This document shows positions 58,530 to 64,000 of a DNA stretch of 64,000 nt, piece after piece. Source of the stretch: Tubiluchus corallicola (Eukaryota > Priapulida > Priapulimorpha > Priapulimorphida > Tubiluchidae); NCBI GenBank assembly GCA_030141605.1, contig JAQGDQ010002375.1, positions 310,001-374,000 of the forward strand. Direction: 5' to 3'. Each line of letters opens with the position of its first letter. Position 1 is the first letter of the stretch. The translations under genes were made by a program, and so were the position numbers. The notes under the pieces were generated by a model. It did no database searches. It was not told the origin of the DNA and was given only the letters and a program-made list of their open reading frames with translations.

Positions 58530-58615
58530 TCTCTTCCCTCGTTTCTCTTTCTCCCTCTCTTTCTGTTTCCTTGTCCCCCTTTCTGCCGACTCTCTGTCGT
58601 CTCTGCGATCACCTT

Positions 58616-58661
<46 letters not shown>

Positions 58662-58760
58662 GCACGCACGCACGCGCACACTGTCTTCCTCTCTTTCACA
58701 CAAACTAATTGCCGTTTTGTTACTCTGATTCACTCACTCACTCACTCACTCAACCAGTCT
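58530..58760. repeat. Pyrimidine-rich tract, (CA)n, (GCAC)n and (ACTC)n microsatellites
   Basis: CT-rich 58530-58625, CA repeats about 58627-58656, CACG repeats to about 58680, and an ACTC run at 58730-58752. The open frames on both strands reflect low complexity. Confidence 0.93.
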
Positions 58761-59127
58761 CGTACTCTGGTAAACTGTTAATTCAACCTCTCAACTTCAA
58801 TAATTCTCTTTTCCAGAATTAGCTTGTAATTACATTGGGCGAAAAAATAGGTTGTTCTATATTTCATTGTTTTAATTAACGTAATAACCGTCACTTAATA
58901 AGTGCATATCTGCCAATTTTAGCTTGACAAGACCTTCTTAACTTTTTTCGCTAACGTCTCTCGTTTTCAGAGCTCTTAAAAGTTGACAAAATGAAGTAAA
59001 GAGCTCACAAATAATTACTCACTAAGGCTGAAATTAAAGCTCTTACTAATATAGTAACGAACTGACGTAATATATTGATAAAATGAAAAACTGTTAAATT
59101 TTATCCGTTGTGTAAATAAACGACCAC

Positions 59128-59500
59128 CAGGGCCGGATTATCCTGTAGGCTGCAGTCTAGGGCCCTTAAAACTTGGGGCCATCAAGCTTTGGTAACATTT
59201 GGTAACAACATCAGTTTTTTTCACTACGGTTGTGTTAGAACGTGCTAATTTGGTTTGTAATAAATAGTAAAATAGTGGTATTTTTAAGGAATATTTTTAC
59301 TGACAAACAAAAGATAGCTATTTTAGTTTATTTTAAGAATTTTCAATGATATTACTTCATGCTGTGTAAATGTCGCTAAAATATATCTCAAGTATAAACT
59401 ATTCAAGACGGGTGCGTGTGAGTTAAAGGGTGGATCCGTGTGAAGAGGCCCATAATTTCATTAACCTAGGGGCCCAAAAGGTCACAATCGGGTCCTGACT
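59128..59500. mobile_element. hAT-like miniature element with 8-bp target duplication ACGACCAC
   Basis: Starts CAGGGCCGGATT; the complement of the right end includes CAGGACCCGATTGTGACC. The 8-mer ACGACCAC occurs directly before (59120-59127) and just after (59501-59508). The three bases ACT between GGGTCCTG and the right duplication are an irregularity. No coding region. CAGGG(C/G)C ends and 8-bp duplication are hAT hallmarks. Confidence 0.65.
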
Positions 59501-59508
59501 ACGACCAC

Positions 59509-60358
59509 TACATGGTGGCAGCAGCAATGGTGAAAATGGTGACAATAGCAAGAAAAACGCCTATAGCTGTAGTAGTAGACCAGTGGCAATAGTACCATCA
59601 AAGCATTACACCACATAAATAAACAGTATAGTGGGTTGACTTTAAGTGACCCCTGTCGTGTACAGGAGTAGATAACAATCATCTACATAAACGCGCAGTT
59701 ATTATTGACTAAAAATCGATAAATATGTTCAATACTTGCCCATGGCAGCACTACGTTTACTACAAACTAAGATCAAAGACATCCTGTTGAAGACAGCTAA
59801 TTACGTGCAATAATAGCAGCTTGTGCACTTTTATAATTCATTGTAAAGTGTTAAAATCTAGCCTGAACTGTCTATTATACAAGCATCCTTAATAACAACA
59901 TAACAAACTTATGCAGGCAATCTTAAAGGTTCCAAATCATGCTAACAATTTGGAAGCCAGCCTGTAAAGAGCAATTACTTTTCGTGTGAAAATAATAACC
60001 AGTAATAAACCAAGTACTTTCTGTTTGAAGTTGCACTATAGAGCGCGAAGATATTTAAAAAAATATTCAACACAAAAGCACTTTTTCAATCACGAAACTA
60101 TTTGTTGGGACGGCCTGTCACTAAGAACATCGAATAAGTCCATTTCTAGCGATTTTGTAGACTTTTACGTCACACTACTATAAAACACCGTCAGAGGAAA
60201 ATGATTCAAAAAACCGTTTTAATCGCTTTACCTTTGCATAAAGAAGGAAAAACCCATGTTAAGTCTTTGCTATAACAATGTGGTAAGAACTACACGCGAC
60301 GTATGTACGTGTATAATACTACATAAGCTCAGCGGTAATTTTTCAATATCGATAATTA
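59509..60358. other. Non-coding stretch
   Basis: AT-rich, no gene or element boundary recognised. Confidence 0.45.
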
Positions 60359-60465
60359 CATAGTCGGGAAAATGTTGAATGACTCAGTAACTCTTTTAGA
60401 ATTCTTTTCGCATAGTCGGGAAAATGTTGAATGACTCAGTAACTCTTTTAGAATTCCTTTCGCAT
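60359..60465. repeat. Near-perfect 52-bp tandem duplication
   Basis: Two units starting CATAGTCGGGAAAATGTTGA (60359 for the first, with ACATAG, and 60411), differing by one or two bases (ATTCTTTTC versus ATTCCTTTC). They end two bases before the target duplication of the hAT-like element at 60475. Confidence 0.9.
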
Positions 60466-60474
60466 TGGACTAGG

Positions 60475-60875
60475 CAGGGGCGTATTAACCAACAGGCTAA
60501 CTTGGCTATAGCCTAGGGCGCCAAAGTTTGAGAGGTGTCACATTTTAGAAAAAAATATATTTTCCTCGGAAAATGCGCGTACTTTCACATTCATATAAAG
60601 GCCACATTTTATAACACACCACAGGCAGTTACTAGAACATCTTCTATATAACTGCCACATAATGAACAGGTGCAGAGATATTTCACAACAAGCAGTTGTA
60701 CAGTCTATTTGAATATAAGCGCTATGCAAATACATGTAATTAATAATGACTACGTAGAAACTAGGTTAATAATATTTCTAATACACCACAAGTAATTACA
60801 CCAACAATAATAAATTCACAATAAAGATGGGCGGGAGAAAAATATGGTGTCATAAAGTCTTGATTCGCCCCCTTG
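60475..60875. mobile_element. hAT-like miniature element with exact 8-bp target duplication GGACTAGG
   Basis: 401 bp. GGACTAGG flanks both sides (60467-60474 and 60876-60883). The ends are CAGGGGCGTATTA and, as complement, CAAGGGGGCGAATCA. An open frame at 60827-61114 runs across the right boundary and is therefore not a gene. Non-autonomous. Confidence 0.8.
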
Positions 60876-60883
60876 GGACTAGG

Positions 60884-61588
60884 TCGTCCGTAGTACGGGA
60901 GATTATTTCAGTTTACACAATTAGGACCCTCTCTAAAATCGTGAAAAAGTTTGATCCAAAAATATTAGTCATAGAAAATTACAGCATTATGTCTCCTGTC
61001 CAGGCAGCGCTGAAGACGGGAAATGTACTACTAAACATTTTAATGAAATGCATCTACATTAAATTTTGGCATTGCTGCAAAATTATCATTTCTTTACACA
61101 GTGGTGCGAATTAACATAATAAATGCCTGATATTTCGGTTTATGAAAATAAATTTTCACGGTCAACATTAATTTAAAGTCACAATTCCAAGCTGTGATAT
61201 TGCGCGGTTTGAGCGAAAATGCCAAACTAATTAAATTCTAGATGATAAAAGTGTGCTAAGCCGCAAAACGGAAGCTAAATTTCACTAAATAAGAGATTGT
61301 CAGAAAAAGTTTATAAACTGAAAATTCCTATAAGTACATGCAGTTGGTTCATATTTAATAAACGCAATAAGTTCTATTTGGTACAGTTATGAAGTTATTA
61401 GTTATTCAATTAATAGTTATGAAGAAAACTAATCTATTAAAAAAATCATAAGACTGGCCGAAAGTGAAACTTAAAAGAAACATGTCTTCGTGCATAATAT
61501 ACTGAAACTCAAAGAGATGGCTTTAGCAGTAGTCTCGAAAATAATTTAGAAGGAATAAATCAATTTTATACCCATTTCAACACTTACT
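60884..61588. other. Non-coding stretch
   Basis: No gene recognised. AT-rich. Confidence 0.45.
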
Positions 61589-61920
61589 GATAAAAATTCA
61601 AATTTCAAATTAACTGCTGTGCTCATGCATGAGCTGTCGAACGTGTGTAGTTCGTCACAAACGCACATCTGAACCGAGAGGTACAGCACCTGTTTTTTGT
61701 GCAATGCATTTCCAAAATGCAGGCGCTAGGGCCCGCCTAACTAGCGAATGGCGAAATGCATGTAACAGCGAAGAACTAGTGGCGCGAACGTGAAATTGTG
61801 TTTGCGTGGTAATAATTTTTTCACATAAGTCATTTTTGAAAAAATAGTATGTTTCCTTTCAATATTTTAGAGAGTAGATTGTTTTGACCTAGAGTTTAAG
61901 ATTGTGTCCGGTTTTGCTCT
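61589..61920 (-). repeat. Dispersed repeat, copy 2 of an inverted pair
   Basis: Reverse complement of 23004-23340, end to end, 38 kb away. Shares the CGAATGGCGAAATGCATGTA and GTACAGCACCTG blocks. Differences include GGGCCC in place of the corresponding GTGCTC and several substitutions. Confidence 0.7.
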
Positions 61921-63600
61921 TAACTGTTATGACTTGTTAGCTCTTTAATATCTGTTGAAAATTTAGTAACTATCTTTAGTAACTGTTGAAAATTAAAATA
62001 GACATCCTAGAACGCATTTTATTGTAATTAAAGGAAAGGTCCAGCCTTTTGGGAAGTTAGGCTTATTTCAATGTTCGCTACATTGTTAGAAAATATTAGA
62101 AAGATTTATTAATAAAAGCCCGATAAGAGTCTCGTGTAACTAGTAAAATCACTTTAAAATCGCCATTATTTCACGCTTGGGGACTCCCATTTTGGATGCC
62201 TATTTTTCCACCAATGACGTCGTTCAACGGCTCAATTTCTATCAAAAGAGATTTAACATATAAGAAGTTTTATAAAAAAGTATATGGCAAATTTTGCGGT
62301 ATTTGTGTATGACCACCTGGCAAGCTGCAAAAATTATGAATTAGTTTAAGTCTGTTTAACGGAAATCCTCGACGCGCTTATGAAAAGTCACAAAGTCCAC
62401 CAGTTACGTCATAATTTTCAAGTGAATAGCGGCTAACATAACGGCTGAAAATTTCCATACAGCTTTTTGTATAAATAACTTTTGCATGAAATTTCTTTGT
62501 TATATTTTTGTAAGTTTAAGTGATATCAATAAAATAAACCCAACACGCTAGGTGACTTGTCCTTTTCCTTAATATAACTTCCCTATTTGATGGCATTCTG
62601 TAAAAAAATTAGTCGCGCGATTTTGATGGCATTAGAATTAAGAGTGTACTAATGTTCACCTGGCATGCCCTTTATTATATTCACTTGATAGGCAGCCTGC
62701 AGTCCAGTTAAGCCAGGAAACTCAATGAAGTATAGTAACTACTTACTGCTAAGACCAGCTAGTCCTTATACAGTACCAATCTTTTTCGAAAATTTAAATT
62801 TGAAAAGTAATTTGGCTTTACCCACCTAACTCTGGCAGACGTGTGTTTCGTTACGGGCACTATGTGAGACTCACTCATATATAATGATTACATAACATTT
62901 TTTTAGTCGTTGGACATGTTTCACTCCCACCCTTCTATGTTACAGTTGCTAGGTGCCTGGCCGAGTAAAGTTACATTGAATAAATCATTAGCACTCAAGC
63001 GCATCTCACGTCTATATTACCTTTCCCTTTCAACTTTCTTAGAATAGCATGAGAAGCAGATTAGTCGAGTTTTCAAACAGCTCTTTATGCTTGGCGAAAA
63101 CTGTCTGATCAACTTATGGACATAATCAAAAACGCGACGGCGACCATACCCTTGGATGGTCCTTGAACGCAGAAGTGTCACAATTTACAAAACATGCAGG
63201 TGAAAAGCTCCTCTGCCAACGTTATTTTGCTAAGAGGTTGCAAATAACGTAAATAACTCCCAGGGATGCGCAAGATGATCCTGCAGGGTTTTTCTTGTTA
63301 TATTTCTAAACAAAAACTCATCCATAATGGGGAAAAAAGCTTATGAAACCGTGTGAAAAGGGCTGAATCTAAGACTCCATAGCTATACATAATCTAAGCT
63401 ATACATAAGCTACGGTAACTAGAAAGTAATCTAGTACACAGAAAATCGCCGTTTACTATTGCTCTCTACACCACAAGACTATCAGTTACTGGGCTAAGAT
63501 ATTCACCAATCAATTAGCTAGCAATTAGTTCATTCAAAGACACGTGTTAATTGCGATTAACCAGCATTAAAACATCTTACTGCGTAAGTTAATTGCCAGC
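61921..63600. other. Non-coding stretch
   Basis: No gene recognised. AT-rich with scattered short direct repeats (ATACATAATCTAAGCT, near 63385). Confidence 0.4.
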
Positions 63601-63684
63601 TAATTGATTAATTAATTAACTAAATGGTAACACTCGTGCAACGGATAAGTGCACTGTTTGGTTGTCTGCTTGCTTTGACCGTGT

Positions 63685-63757
63685 GGACACATATCTCAGG
63701 TGCTTAGAGCGAGCAGGCGTAATCCACTGGTCTCGGGTTCAATCCCCGATGTACTCA
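63685..63757 (+). tRNA. tRNA-like sequence with intact T arm (probable pseudogene or SINE head)
   Basis: Perfect T arm TCGGG-TTCAATC-CCCGA at 63733-63749 and a D-arm-like TCTC/GAGC region at 63694-63711. The acceptor stem has two mismatches plus a wobble, and the anticodon stem is poor. Directly upstream (about 63632-63655) is a second A-box-like sequence (GTGCAACGGATAAGTGC), so this may be a composite tRNA-derived repeat. Not considered a functional tRNA gene. Confidence 0.35.
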
Positions 63758-64000
63758 ATGGCTCACAATATTTCAGCATCAGTTCTTTACAGCTTCATTA
63801 TTCTTTAATATAAACCAAGGTTTATATATCTCTTTGAGCGAAGATGTGGCAAATCAGTTTACAACACCAACACTGCCACAACATTTGAAACTTTAGCAAA
63901 ACTGTCTCTGGTAAGCCCCAAGTTGGGTGATAGCACGATTCATCTCAAAGTTCATATAGCAGTTTTTTCGTGAAAAATATGTTTGTGATTAAAATCCTTA

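Noticed and set aside
60827-61114. 95-codon frame
   Set aside because: Crosses the right boundary of an inserted hAT-like element, so it is a chance fusion.

Overview
The window is nuclear DNA from an intron-rich, AT-rich animal. The coding genes are clearly metazoan: an aminergic-type GPCR, an almost fully conserved SKP1, a rabconnectin-type WDR7 and a mitochondrial short-chain acyl-CoA dehydrogenase. Coding exons are short, introns run from about 0.3 to 2.8 kb, and TTAGGG-type telomere-like repeats occur internally. An invertebrate is likely from the degree of protein divergence and the repeat content. I cannot place it to phylum.

Layout. 1-4604 (+): the last seven exons of an ACADS-type gene; its 5' exons lie before the window. 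4605-9774: non-coding, with three DNA-transposon-derived elements. 9775-14117 (+): complete SKP1 coding sequence in four exons, the first intron with a GC donor. 14118-18162: non-coding, ending in a dimeric tandem array of tRNA-like units. 18163-19107 (+): an intronless class A GPCR. 21942-36735 (-): the C-terminal 546 residues of a WDR7-like gene in 11 exons. All three multi-exon reconstructions were made by hand from splice sites, and each stays in frame across every junction. 36736-64000: about 27 kb in which I find no convincing exon. It is filled with simple repeats, minisatellites, miniature hAT-like elements with 8-bp target duplications, LINE relics and dispersed repeats. It is either a very long WDR7 intron or intergenic.

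The four genes have unrelated housekeeping or signalling roles (mitochondrial fatty-acid oxidation, SCF ubiquitin ligase, cell-surface signalling, V-ATPase/vesicle regulation) and I see no functional cluster. The unusual material is in the repeats: tRNA-derived sequences as an inverted dimer, a tandem array and single cloverleaf-like copies; telomere-repeat blocks flanked by short inverted repeats in two opposite copies; two hAT-like copies packed with TTCGAA motifs; and an element carrying three nuclear-receptor DR1-like sites. I did not find a new multi-gene system.
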